This document shows, piece after piece, positions 1 to 64,000 of a stretch of DNA of 64,000 nt. Location: contig BAAHQB010000103.1 of assembly GCA_054601695.1 (NCBI GenBank), positions 582,888 to 646,887 of the forward strand, read 5' to 3'. Below the pieces are notes generated by a model. It did not search any database and was not told the origin of the DNA. It was given only the letters and a program-made list of their open reading frames with translations. Every line of letters begins with the position of its first letter. Within the stretch, counting starts at the first letter, position 1. The stretch comes from Amorphochlora amoebiformis (Eukaryota > Cercozoa > Chlorarachniophyceae). The translations under genes and the position numbers were made by a program.

Positions 1-9881
<9,881 letters not shown>

Positions 9882-10409
9882 ATAAACTCTTTGGATGGCT
9901 CGAACTGGCAAGAATTCGAAAACTGCATGTAAAGTCCTGGTCTAGTTAACTACCAGCATACTGCGGCACTTTAAGTTCAAGTGGTGACTCATGATTACCT
10001 AGCATCATCTCGAGTATGTTCTGAGTGACCGGCGAATGAGCGACTCAAGTTAATATTCTATGCATGTTAACTCCAGATGTAGTACATATCTGTCGTTTAT
10101 GGTCACGAGTCTGATACGTTACACAAACTTACACTATTAGGACGACATAGAGCCTAGTATGCTTGTGTGTTTAGATATGTTTTCATATATTTTCTAGATT
10201 TTAAGTATATTCAATAATGCAATATCACTGTATAATTACGTATACATGTTACGCGTATCTAGTATATATATATATATATATATGTGACATACAAAACAAA
10301 TATACACAGATATATACAAAATATATATACAGATAATATGTGTCCATAACAGACAATATTGTTATTACAGATCATACGATATATAGTATAAATATAAATG
10401 TGTACGGTC

Positions 10410-10471
<62 letters not shown>

Positions 10472-10790
10472 TATAAATATATATATATATATATATATTA
10501 ATATCATATATCTATATATGCAAATGCATATAACACATTATACCATTTCAATAACATCTCCCCCTGATTAAATTTCGAATAACGTGAACATATATCACCC
10601 TCATCCCGTGCCAGCGCCAGCGTCCCACTAAGTCGCCCGACGTCATGCTAGCAATGTAGTATTAATACCCCCTACTCTAGCTACTGTAGAGCTAGCATAG
10701 TCTAGTGGAGCACTTGTACCTATTGCCTAATAATTGGGTTTTAAAAGTATTTTTTTTTTTTTATATTAGTTCGGGGGAGGATACATCGAA
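9882..10790. other. 3' flank of MON1 and intergenic sequence
   Basis: 9882-10260 is unique AT-rich sequence after the MON1 stop. AATAAA at 9880-9885 overlaps the stop and is too early to be the only poly(A) signal. 10261-10540 is TA-rich. 10541-10790 is a second unique island with an inverted repeat around ctagctactgtagagctag and a T-run. I see no gene in it. It lies between the 3' ends of MON1 (+) and the four-TM gene (-). Confidence 0.6.
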
Positions 10791-10795
10791 TGTAG

Positions 10796-10841
<46 letters not shown>

Positions 10842-10898
10842 CATATGTACATATATATATATATATATATATATACATATGTAAGTATACACACACAT

Positions 10899-10931
<33 letters not shown>

Positions 10932-10984
10932 CACATATACATATATATATATATATATATATAATATATATATATATGTATGTA

Positions 10985-11058
10985 TGTACATATTGGTGTG
11001 GGGTTACAGTGGATCGTATTTGCCATCGGAGTCATCCCAGTATCCAGATCTAGGGTTA
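10985..11058. other. Small unresolved island
   Basis: About 70 bases of complex sequence bounded by possible splice sites on both strands (ttacag and gttaaa on +; ccctag and gtaacc on -). Plus frame reads [15 protein letters not shown]. Minus frames read [13 protein letters not shown] or [13 protein letters not shown]. It lies beyond the apparent stop of the minus-strand gene ending at 11392, so I left it unassigned. Confidence 0.35.
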
Positions 11059-11150
11059 AAAAATATATATATATATGTTTTATATATATGTTATATATAT
11101 ATATATATATACATATAAAGAATATAATATATATGTGTATATATATATAC

Positions 11151-11197
<47 letters not shown>

Positions 11198-11338
11198 TTA
11201 CATTATATACATGCTAAACTAGATAAGAAACATCATAATCTTTTTTTATATATATTTATATTTATATGTACACACATATAACGTATATTTATATACATAC
11301 ATTCCTTTACTATATATATATATAGATATATAGATATG

Positions 11339-11383
<45 letters not shown>

Positions 11384-11391
11384 ATATGAGA

Positions 11392-11570
11392 TTACAAGTC
11401 CTGATCCTCTGCAGTAGCCGTAACGGACAGCGAGTAGTACACACTAAGACCTAATATGCATATGTATGTATATATATACATATATTATATATATATATAT
11501 ATACATTATATATACATATATATATATATATTATATATATATATATATATTATATATATATATATACATA

Positions 11571-11623
<53 letters not shown>

Positions 11624-11703
11624 CATATGTATATGTATATATGTATATATATATATATGTTACATATATGCATATACATTGTATGTATATGCGTGTATAT
11701 CAG

Positions 11704-11753
<50 letters not shown>

Positions 11754-11883
11754 CGTGTATATATTTATATATACATATTCATGCTACAGCAAACAAACAC
11801 ACATATTATATATGTATATATATATATATATATATATAATATCTATCTAAATACATTTATATATACATATATATATACATTAT

Positions 11884-11917
<34 letters not shown>

Positions 11918-12346
11918 ATATATATATGTATACATACATACATATTCATACATATATAACCTTAGATAGCCAGCACTAGGATTAAGAATAGGGTTAGGGT
12001 TAGGGTTAGGGTTAGGGTTAGGGTTAGGGTTAGGGTTAGGGTTGAGGTTAAAGATAAGGTTGTTAGAGTCAAGCTTGTACCGAGAGCCGTCCAAGTTGCG
12101 AAGTAACCATTACCCTGTCAGTTAGGGTTAGGGTTAGGGTTAGGGTTAGGGTTAGGGTTAGGGTTAGGGTTAGGGTTAGGTTTAGGGTTAAGGTTAGGGT
12201 TAGGGTTACGGCGGTTGGGAACGGGTCTTCGAATGTTAGGAGCCCAGCTGCGATGATCCTATATATATATATATGTGTGTATATATATATATAATATAAA
12301 TGTAATGTATATATATATATATATAATATAATATAGTTTGATATAT

Positions 12347-12396
<50 letters not shown>

Positions 12397-13099
12397 GCGT
12401 ATGTGTCTATAACTAGAACCCGGAAGCTATATGGATATGTTTATGTTTTAGAATATGTACACGTTATTTATGTGTGCGTACATGTTTTTGTTTAAATACT
12501 TGTACACATTACTTATATGCGTATATGTTTATGTTTAAATATATGTGTACACATTATTGTGCGTATATGTTTTTTTAAATATTTGTACGCATTATTTATG
12601 TGTACGTATATGTTTATGTTTAAATATATACCTACACATTATTATGAGTGTGTATATGTTTATGTTTAAATATATGTACACATTATCTATGTGTTCGTAT
12701 ATATTCTTGTTTAAATATTTGTACACATTACGTATGCGTACGTATATGTTTATGTTCAAATATATGTATACATTATTTATTATATGCATTATTTATGTGT
12801 GTATATATGTTATGTTTCATGAATATGTACACATTACTTATGCGTACGTATATGTTTATGTTTAAATATATGCACATTGTTTTTGTGTACGTGTATGTTA
12901 ATGTCTAAATATATCCGTACATTATTTACGTGTGATTATATGATATACGGCATGTATATATGTGTATAGTTATGTACGTATGTATGTATGTATGAAATTA
13001 TGTATGCATGTATGTGTGCATGAATTTATATATGTATATATGTATGTATGTATGTATGCATGAATGTATGTATACAATGCTCGCATGTATGTATAAGGT

Positions 13100-13177
<78 letters not shown>

Positions 13178-14415
13178 CATATAGAGAGAGAGCACATACA
13201 CATATACATATGCACACATCCATACATTCATACACACCTACATACACACACACACACATACATACCAACTATCAATCTCATACATCATTTCATACATACA
13301 TACGTAATTCACACATACTTAGATTCACAGACTACACAAAACATAATTTCAAACATACTTACGTAATTACATACATACACAAAATACATACACACACACA
13401 TACATACATACACACACATACGTACCAAATAAAAGTCAAAAACATAGCCATTGCACGTCCAAATGGAGCTACCATCTAAAACCACAAATTAGGGTTAGGG
13501 TTACTAGGGCTAGGGTTAGGGTTAGGGTTAGGGTTACTAGGGCTAGGGTTAGGGTTAGGGTTAGGGTTACCGCGTTAGGGTTAGGGTTAAGGTTATCATT
13601 AGGGTTAATGTTTACGTCAGGAACTGTCATAAACGCTAAGGTAAGCAGGGCTGAAATCGTACCAGTACCCACTGCCCAGGAGTCTTCCGATAGACATCTA
13701 GGGTTAGGGTTAGGGTTAGGGTTAGGGTTAGGGTTAGGGTTAGGGTTCGGGTTAGGTTATCCTGTGTATTTCCTAACTATATCCCCAATCGCTTCTAATG
13801 GTGTTCTACTCATTTCACATCATTAATCGACGAATTGGGGTTGGGTAGGGTTAGGGTTAGGGTTAGGGGTAGAGTTAGGGCTAGGGTTAGGGTTAGGGTT
13901 AGAGATAGGGTTAGAGTTAAGGGTTAGGGTTAGGGTTTGGGTTACGTAGAGGTCCGCATGCACACGACGAGGGAAGACATGATTTCGATAGAAGATGCGA
14001 TGAAAATCCCTAAAATCAACTTTTCATCCGTTGAACTGAAGCGGACCTAGGGTTAGGGTTAGGGTTAGGGTTAGGGTTACGGTTAGGGTTAAGGTTAGGG
14101 TTAGGGTTAGGGTTAGGGTTACGGTTAGGGTTAAGGTAGGGTTAGTGGTTAGGGTGTCGGGTTAGGGTTAGGTGATTAGGGTGTCGGGTTAGGGTTAGGT
14201 GGTTAGGGTGTCGGGTTAGGGTTAGGTGGTTAGGGTTAGGGCTAGCGTTAGGTGGTTAGGGTTAGGGTTAGTGTTAGGTGATTAGGGTTAGGGTTAGGGT
14301 TAGGGTTAGGGTTAGGGTTAGGGTTAGGGTTAGGGTTAGGGTTGGGTTACTTGATCGACGAGTTCGTGGAACTTGGGGAGAGTGTGGTAGGCGAAGTGAC
14401 CAGAAACGATAAGTC
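11392..14415 (-). CDS. Four-TM membrane protein 1 (5' end unresolved)
   Basis: Exons in transcription order: 14415-14351, 14046-13946, 13697-13616, 13475-13426, 12258-12210, 12114-12081, 11450-11392, with stop TAA at 11394-11392. All phases agree. About 145 residues. Hydrophobic segments: [59 protein letters not shown] and the last around [12 protein letters not shown]. The CLSEDSW segment after TM1 and LTFEDPF followed by GNGYFATW are matched by the next gene, so the two are paralogues. I do not know a function; the general pattern recalls uncharacterised stramenopile proteins. Four introns start GTAACCC or end CCCTAG inside telomere-like repeats. The first exon was not found; exon 14415-14351 needs one base from an upstream exon. 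The terminal EDQDL tail is acidic. Confidence 0.75.
11989..12209. repeat. Telomere-like arrays around exon 12081-12114
   Basis: Two TTAGGG blocks (about 11989-12050 and 12121-12209), nearly perfect, flank the 34-nt exon of the minus-strand four-TM gene. In the sense strand they read CCCTAA and form most of two introns. The donor of the upstream exon is GTAACC, directly formed by the array edge. Confidence 0.95.
12440..12930. repeat. About 45-60 bp AT-rich minisatellite
   Basis: Roughly ten degenerate units of the form gtacacattatttatgtg followed by cgtatatgtttatgtttaaa. It lies within the 1167-bp intron between exons 13475-13426 and 12258-12210. Unit lengths vary. Reading frames across it are open by composition only. 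Confidence 0.85.
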
Positions 14416-14470
14416 CTAGGGTTAGGTTTAGGGTTAGGGTTAGGGTTAGGGTTAGCTAGGGTGCTTTAAT
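13490..14470. repeat. TTAGGG arrays filling introns of four-TM gene 1
   Basis: Arrays at about 13490-13615, 13698-13750, 13838-13945, 14047-14350 and 14416-14470, with variants (TTAGGC, GTGTCGGG, GTTAGGTG) that form local higher-order repeats at 14130-14270. Every non-array island between them is an exon of the minus-strand gene. The sense strand of these introns is therefore CCCTAA. Confidence 0.95.
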
Positions 14471-14479
14471 TAGCGTTAG

Positions 14480-14760
14480 GGTCAGGATTGGGTTTGGGCA
14501 CTAAGTTTTTTTTTCGACTACATGTGTGAAATGTAGTATGTTTGTATGCTCTGTGAGTATTTTTTGGATGTGTATGTGCGACTTATGAGACGTGGGATAT
14601 GGAATTCGTGGAAATTTACACGCGTATGGGTTTTGCAGAAGCATTCGAGAGGAATATTTAGTGAGTATGAAGGTATATGTGAGTTTGGGGGATATGAAAG
14701 TGTGGAGATATGAGCTCGTGGACATTCGAGTTTTAGTGAAGGATCATACTTGATGTTTTT
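14480..14760 (-). other. Unassigned complex sequence with a 74-codon minus frame
   Basis: A minus-strand frame from ATG at 14725 to a stop near 14501 is open (begins MSTSSYLHTF). It lies between four-TM gene 1 and the last recognised exon of four-TM gene 2, so it could hold the first exon of one or the last exon of the other. No GT donor in the right phase joins it to exon 14415-14351, and it has no membrane segment. Confidence 0.3.
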
Positions 14761-14792
14761 GAATGTGATATATTTGGGTGTTTATATGTAAT

Positions 14793-14823
<31 letters not shown>

Positions 14824-14999
14824 TATGTATGTATATATGTGTCGGTAATTGTGTGTTTATACTTTATGTTATAAAATATTTGTATGTTACATATATAATA
14901 TATAACATGTTGATATGTAGATACATGTATATGTAGATGTATGTATATATATATATATTTATATATATATGTATATATATATATATATGTATATATGTA

Positions 15000-15066
<67 letters not shown>

Positions 15067-15077
15067 ATATATATATG

Positions 15078-15158
<81 letters not shown>

Positions 15159-15217
15159 ATATATACATATACACGTTATATAATGTATATATATATATAT
15201 ATATATATATGTATTAC

Positions 15218-18786
<3,569 letters not shown>

Positions 18787-18986
18787 TTTCGCTTGGGTTC
18801 GGATGTTGAGTCTCCGGTGTGAGGAACCCTACGGAACACCGGAATTCAGATAAATCCCCGGGGATTGAAAAATATGACACGTGTTTTTGGGATATCATAG
18901 TATCTTCGTTAAAGATATCCGATATCTTGTACCCCATCCTAAATCAATCGCAGAGACGGAACACCAACGGGACTGCCATCGGGCGC
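18787..18986. promoter_or_regulatory. Divergent promoter between four-TM gene 2 and PrsW gene
   Basis: 200 bp separate the two start codons (18786 minus, 18987 plus). The stretch is ordinary mixed sequence, free of TA and telomere repeats, and contains clustered gatatc words (about 18890-18930). Both genes must initiate here or in overlapping 5' ends, so a shared bidirectional promoter is likely. No recognised TATA box. Confidence 0.5.
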
Positions 18987-21800
<2,814 letters not shown>

Positions 21801-21910
21801 ATAGGGCCACCACCTATTGCGGCTGAAATTTCAAATTTCAAGTCTTACTCAAATGTTTGACTAAAATTTTTAAAAACACATATATTATTGTCGAGATTAT
21901 ATAATATATA

Positions 21911-21949
<39 letters not shown>

Positions 21950-21985
21950 GTATACGTGTAGATGTCTAGATCTACTAGATATATC

Positions 21986-22045
<60 letters not shown>

Positions 22046-22097
22046 TATACGCACACATATATACATATATATATATATATATATATGTATACATACA

Positions 22098-22130
<33 letters not shown>

Positions 22131-22135
22131 AGATA

Positions 22136-22186
<51 letters not shown>

Positions 22187-22656
22187 ATATATATAATACA
22201 TATATATAAATATATATATGTATATATATACATATATGTGTAATTATAACTGTGGACTTAGTCCAGTGAGAACATCTACTTTTGACTTAGTAAATATGAT
22301 AAAATCAGGAAATTAAAGTTCCAGATTATGGCAATATCTGGATATATTAAATTATTGTTCTTACTAGTGCCAGACTGATTCATCATTGTTACATCTTGTA
22401 TCTGGATAATTATCTAGATTATACTTACTTCACACGTTAAATGATATGCCGGTATATATTCTTACTATGACCCATATTTATGTACATACCGTGTGTGTGT
22501 GTGTGTATACATATACACTAGATATATCATAGCACAAACATATGTAGTATACGTAATATATACACATGTGCACTTTTACGCAAACTGAGCCTAAGAAAAC
22601 ATTCGTTGAAGCCACGCTCAATAATCAACTCGCAACTTGACCTCAAGCTCATACCA
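21801..22656. other. Intergenic region between convergent genes
   Basis: 3' flank of the PrsW gene (21801-21890), TA tract (21898-22230), then about 240 bases of AT-rich unique sequence (22240-22480) with an imperfect hairpin (ccagattatggcaatatctgg near 22321), and mixed sequence to 22656. No open frame with coding character. Confidence 0.6.
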
Positions 22657-22725
22657 GTCATATACCCATTTCTTGGAATAATTTTTCGGGCTCATATACC
22701 CATTTCTTCGAATAATTTTTCGGGC

Positions 22726-35038
<12,313 letters not shown>

Positions 35039-35059
35039 CTTTATGTGTACGCATGTATA

Positions 35060-35095
<36 letters not shown>

Positions 35096-35196
35096 TGTAT
35101 ATATATATATATAATACATATATATATATATGTGTGTATATGTATGTATATTTACATACTCAGAAATATAAATATTTATATACATACATAATATAA

Positions 35197-35475
<279 letters not shown>

Positions 35476-35503
35476 GTATTATATATATATATATATATAT
35501 ATG

Positions 35504-35557
<54 letters not shown>

Positions 35558-35558
35558 T

Positions 35559-35608
<50 letters not shown>

Positions 35609-35609
35609 A

Positions 35610-36056
35610 ATGTCCACACGTACATGGGTTCACACACTCATACAGCATACACAATTTATCCAACCCATCAAAACGCACACTGACAAATATTACCCAAAAA
35701 AACACACATCCCCACCACACCTAAGCCGAAAAATATTTCCAACCTTTCTCCCCTTCTTTTTCCCCCGCCCCCCCTCCCCCTTCTCCTCCCCCTTCCTTTC
35801 TCCCCCCCTCCCTCTTTCATTAACCCCGCCCGCACCCTCAGAATCGCCCCCCCCCCCCATCCTAATTTTCTGTCTTTCTCTCCTTTCCGCAACAGGATTT
35901 CTCAAATTTCGCTCCCTTACCTTCCCCCCCCCCCCCCCCCCCTCTCAGCCGATAAATTATTTTTTCGCCGTGTAATGTTGTGTGAGGAATATTTTTTGGT
36001 GTTTTCGGAACGAAAGTGGGGGGTGTAGAAAGGAGGAGTAGGGCTAGCGCTGCCAT
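35610..36056 (-). CDS. Possible first exon(s) of the RBM28-like gene
   Basis: ATG at 36056 opens a minus frame [18 protein letters not shown]... that reaches a GTAAGGG donor at about 35918 after an 18-base G homopolymer (sense). It could start the RBM28-like gene or a separate short transcript, diverging from the DNAJ gene 310 bp away. The hydrophobic start looks like a signal or transit peptide, which would not suit a nucleolar protein. A second island (35625-35690) has a frame [19 protein letters not shown] could not link either in phase to exon 35038-34988. Confidence 0.3.
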
Positions 36057-36366
36057 GTTTTGGTCATTTGGGCATAGCGTCGGAACCCAAGATGTCGGAA
36101 TCTAGATGGAGTCTAGGATATCCACATATCAATAATAGATATGGAATACAACTAAAAGTGACCGAAGAAATTATCATATCTAAGAAGAGATATTTAGTAT
36201 ATCGCCAGGAATACAACTAAATTTAAAAAGTGACCGAAGAAATTATCATATCTAAAGAAGAGATATTAGTATATCTAAATATTAGATAGGAGAACTATTC
36301 GCGAAAGCTTGGTTCACAACAACCCTCCCCCACAGAGACATCTTCGGGGCCTGATTTTCTCGTTTC
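36057..36366. promoter_or_regulatory. Upstream region of DNAJ gene, with 66-bp duplication
   Basis: Non-TA sequence before the DNAJ start codon. Two near-identical 55-66 bp segments (gaatacaacta... gtgaccgaagaaattatcat ... agatat) lie at 36142-36200 and 36209-36275. Likely promoter and 5' UTR; no TATA box identified. On the minus strand 36310-36450 also has an open frame of mixed composition, not assigned. Confidence 0.45.
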
Positions 36367-43112
<6,746 letters not shown>

Positions 43113-43556
43113 AAGTATTCTGAAGCTTTAGACGCCGATGCTATGCACTAGATGCAGTATCACATAATCGAAAGTAGCATAGGTTCATAACAACACTAGA
43201 ATTAGTTTGTACAATTAAGACATGCAATTGCCCAAGTTTGAAGTTAATTTAATTTGAATCGTTAAGCATTGATCGCCGATCTTTAATTTTAAAAATACCA
43301 CTAGATACTAAATGGACACTGGAAGACTGAAAGACTCACTGGTTCTCTAGTAGAAGCTAGTCATACATGTTATATACTCTTACTGATCTAGCTGATGTCT
43401 ATATTCTACCTGACGCAGTAGTAAGCTCTATAAGTTGCTGTTGGCAGTCGAATATAATCGAGATAATTTGTGGTAGTTATACATCAGGTCATGCATTGCG
43501 TGCACATGGTATCGATCTAACTGATTGCTGACCTGACTAGGGCTCTTGAGATTAGC
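43113..43556. other. Intergenic region between convergent DNAJ and ADO genes
   Basis: About 440 bases of ordinary AT-rich unique sequence containing both 3' flanks. No further open frame with coding character and no repeat. Confidence 0.6.
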
Positions 43557-51794
<8,238 letters not shown>

Positions 51795-51838
51795 CTGATA
51801 TTATATCATATATATATATATATATATATATATTATTA

Positions 51839-51869
<31 letters not shown>

Positions 51870-52012
51870 ATGTATCATATATTGAAAGGATGTTATATTA
51901 ATAATAAAATGTTGTATTTTACATGTTGTGAATACTATATTGTAGCTATATTGTACGTATATATATACACACATACATACATATATATATATATTATATA
52001 TAATATATATGC

Positions 52013-52051
<39 letters not shown>

Positions 52052-52189
52052 TATTATACAATATATAACACGTACACAAACATGTGCATGATTCCATTAC
52101 ATACATTTCTGTCCATCCAACTCCGAAATAATAAAAATAAAAAAAAAAAAAAATTGAATTCAAAAACACCTCATTGTCCTCACAATTTG

Positions 52190-52347
52190 CGTAACCCTGT
52201 TACCCTTCTCCCCCATTCCCTCCCCCCCCCTCCAGATACCCCCCCTTGAGCAGGTACCCCCCCTTGAGCAGGTACCCCCCCTTGGGCGGAACTTCCCCCC
52301 CTAATTCTCCTGACAATACAAGACATTCGGAGAAAACTGGCCCCCAT
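52190..52347 (-). CDS. Possible first exon of the ADO gene with in-frame 18-bp repeat
   Basis: ATG at 52347 starts a minus frame MGASFLRMSCIVRRIRGG that continues through two to three copies of an 18-bp repeat (GTACCTGCTCAAGGGGGG, encoding VPAQGG) at 52235-52292 and a G-rich stretch. It is the only plausible start upstream of exon 51794-51708. A small intermediate exon (52187-52160, encoding VTQIVRTM) would join 51794 in phase, but I found no donor that links it to this frame. Confidence 0.35.
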
Positions 52348-52456
52348 TTTATGCGACTTTGCCTCTAGGGTTGTATGGTATATACTGTATATATGATATA
52401 GTATTAATACGTATCATATATATTTATATATATATATATTTAGATAGAAATATATG

Positions 52457-52497
<41 letters not shown>

Positions 52498-52502
52498 ATA
52501 TA

Positions 52503-52538
<36 letters not shown>

Positions 52539-52577
52539 CATATATAGAGGGAGATATACGTATATACATATATATAT

Positions 52578-52646
<69 letters not shown>

Positions 52647-52675
52647 TTTATATTATATATATATATATATATGTG

Positions 52676-52724
<49 letters not shown>

Positions 52725-52731
52725 CGCACAC

Positions 52732-52763
<32 letters not shown>

Positions 52764-52810
52764 TTTACATATATAAATATAATATATATATATATATATA
52801 TATGTATATA

Positions 52811-52869
<59 letters not shown>

Positions 52870-52973
52870 TATACATAATTACATATATATATATATATAT
52901 TATATTCATGCATAATGTATATATAGACATGCATACATATATACAAATATAATATACATTCATACACATATAC

Positions 52974-53008
<35 letters not shown>

Positions 53009-53074
53009 TTTCTCACTCTCTCTCACTCTCTCTAATACATATGTATGAACACAGACACACACACACACACACAC

Positions 53075-53126
<52 letters not shown>

Positions 53127-53202
53127 CTCACACCCATATTTTTATTATATATTCATATATATTATAATATATATACACACACACACCCATATATATATTA
53201 TA

Positions 53203-53235
<33 letters not shown>

Positions 53236-53287
53236 AATATATATTAATGTATTTAATACATTGCACAACATACGTACACACACACAC

Positions 53288-53377
<90 letters not shown>

Positions 53378-54026
53378 TTGTATACACACAAGCGTATGTA
53401 AGCACACAAACATCGACGCTCGTCTTTCGCATTCACTCACCGAATATGTACACCGATTATATCCCATAAACACGCTCATTTTCCTCACATCTGTTTCTCT
53501 TCTCTTCTCTCACCCCTCGCCCTTACTTTTTTTAGTGAGGAATTATCTCATGGGGGGGGGAAAGAGTTGTGTTGGAAAGGGCGGGCAGAAGGAAGTTCGC
53601 TGCAATTCTTCTCATTCTTGACTCATTTTCCGTTTTTTTTTGTCCTTTTTTTCACTCTTGAAGAGGGGAGGGGAGAACATTATGTTTCGAAAGGAGAACG
53701 TTGAGTAACTAACCTGTGAGTGCAGCAAGGGGGAGAAAAAGCATACAAACCTCGCGGAGCATGCCACACGCGGACAGCCGCGGGACTTCTGATACTAGTG
53801 TTTATTATTTCGGCTTAAGTAAGCGTGACAAGAAGAGAAGTCACGTCTGGTTTCATGGGGAAGTCACGCAACATATTGTAACACAGCCCTTTGTCACATC
53901 CCTCCCAACACTCCACGCTAAAGAGTCAATCATCCACCCCCCCCCGCCGAAAATCGGATGACTCTACATCTTTTTCTCTTCCTTTTCCTCCTCCTTCCTC
54001 CCACCCAACCTTCTTCCACCCCACAG
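52348..54026. other. Region between divergent ADO and RPA1 genes
   Basis: 52380-53400 is TA-rich with TC and CA runs. 53400-54026 is complex, pyrimidine-rich sequence with a G9 run near 53552, GTGAC/GTCAC words (53825-53900), a ctaac branch-like word (53708) and a long CT tract ending ccccacag at 54026, a strong 3' splice site. Small upstream RPA1 exons or its 5' UTR may lie here (plus frames from ATG 53716 and 53958), but none can be proved. Confidence 0.5.

Positions 54027-64000
<9,974 letters not shown>

Noticed and set aside
10541-10760. tRNA or small RNA gene in the GC-richer island
   Set aside because: The inverted repeat does not form a cloverleaf and no A/B box pair was seen.
14351-14415. 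Alternative frames of this four-TM exon ([11 protein letters not shown]..., [11 protein letters not shown]...)
   Set aside because: Only the [14 protein letters not shown] frame ends in phase 0 and continues into [12 protein letters not shown].

Overview
This window is nuclear DNA from a eukaryote with spliceosomal GT-AG introns. About two thirds of it is low-complexity sequence: (TA)n, TTAGGG/CCCTAA telomere-like arrays and two GA satellites. Nearly every long open frame (poly Y-I, N-P, S-L) is a translation of repeats. The genes appear only when the short GC-richer islands between TA tracts are read as exons and joined with phase-consistent splice sites. This gives about 80 small exons in eight genes. 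Recognisable products (MON1, a PrsW-type protease, an RBM28/Nop4-like protein, a DNAJB-type co-chaperone, an ADO/PCO-type thiol dioxygenase, RPA1) indicate a microbial eukaryote. A tandem pair of four-TM proteins with a PF-x(n)-GNGYF/GNGFF signature reminds me of stramenopile proteins, so SAR/stramenopile is my best guess, held weakly.

Layout: MON1 C-terminal part (+, 650-9881, 5' end outside the window); four-TM protein 1 (-, 14415-11392); four-TM protein 2 (-, 18786 to about 15218); PrsW protease (+, 18987-21800); RBM28/Nop4-like (-, about 35038 or 36056 down to 22726); DNAJB-type (+, 36367-43112); ADO-type dioxygenase (-, about 51794 or 52347 down to 43557); RPA1 (+, from about 54027, running off the right edge). 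Neighbours are mostly in alternating divergent and convergent pairs, with compact spacing between genes but introns of 0.3-2.4 kb filled with TA, telomere-like or GA repeats. Six of the seven PrsW introns are only 58-109 bp.

The most unusual structure is a recurring pattern I call exon echoes. Around at least 18 of the about 80 exons, part of the exon together with its own splice site is repeated one to five times inside the adjoining intron, each copy bounded by TA tracts. Acceptor-side fragments lie upstream of the exon and donor-side fragments downstream, in the sense of transcription. A second unusual structure is introns whose splice sites sit inside telomere-like repeats (GTAACCC...CCCTAG in minus-strand genes, GTTAGGG... 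in RPA1). No CRISPR array, rRNA, tRNA or bacterial-type operon was seen.
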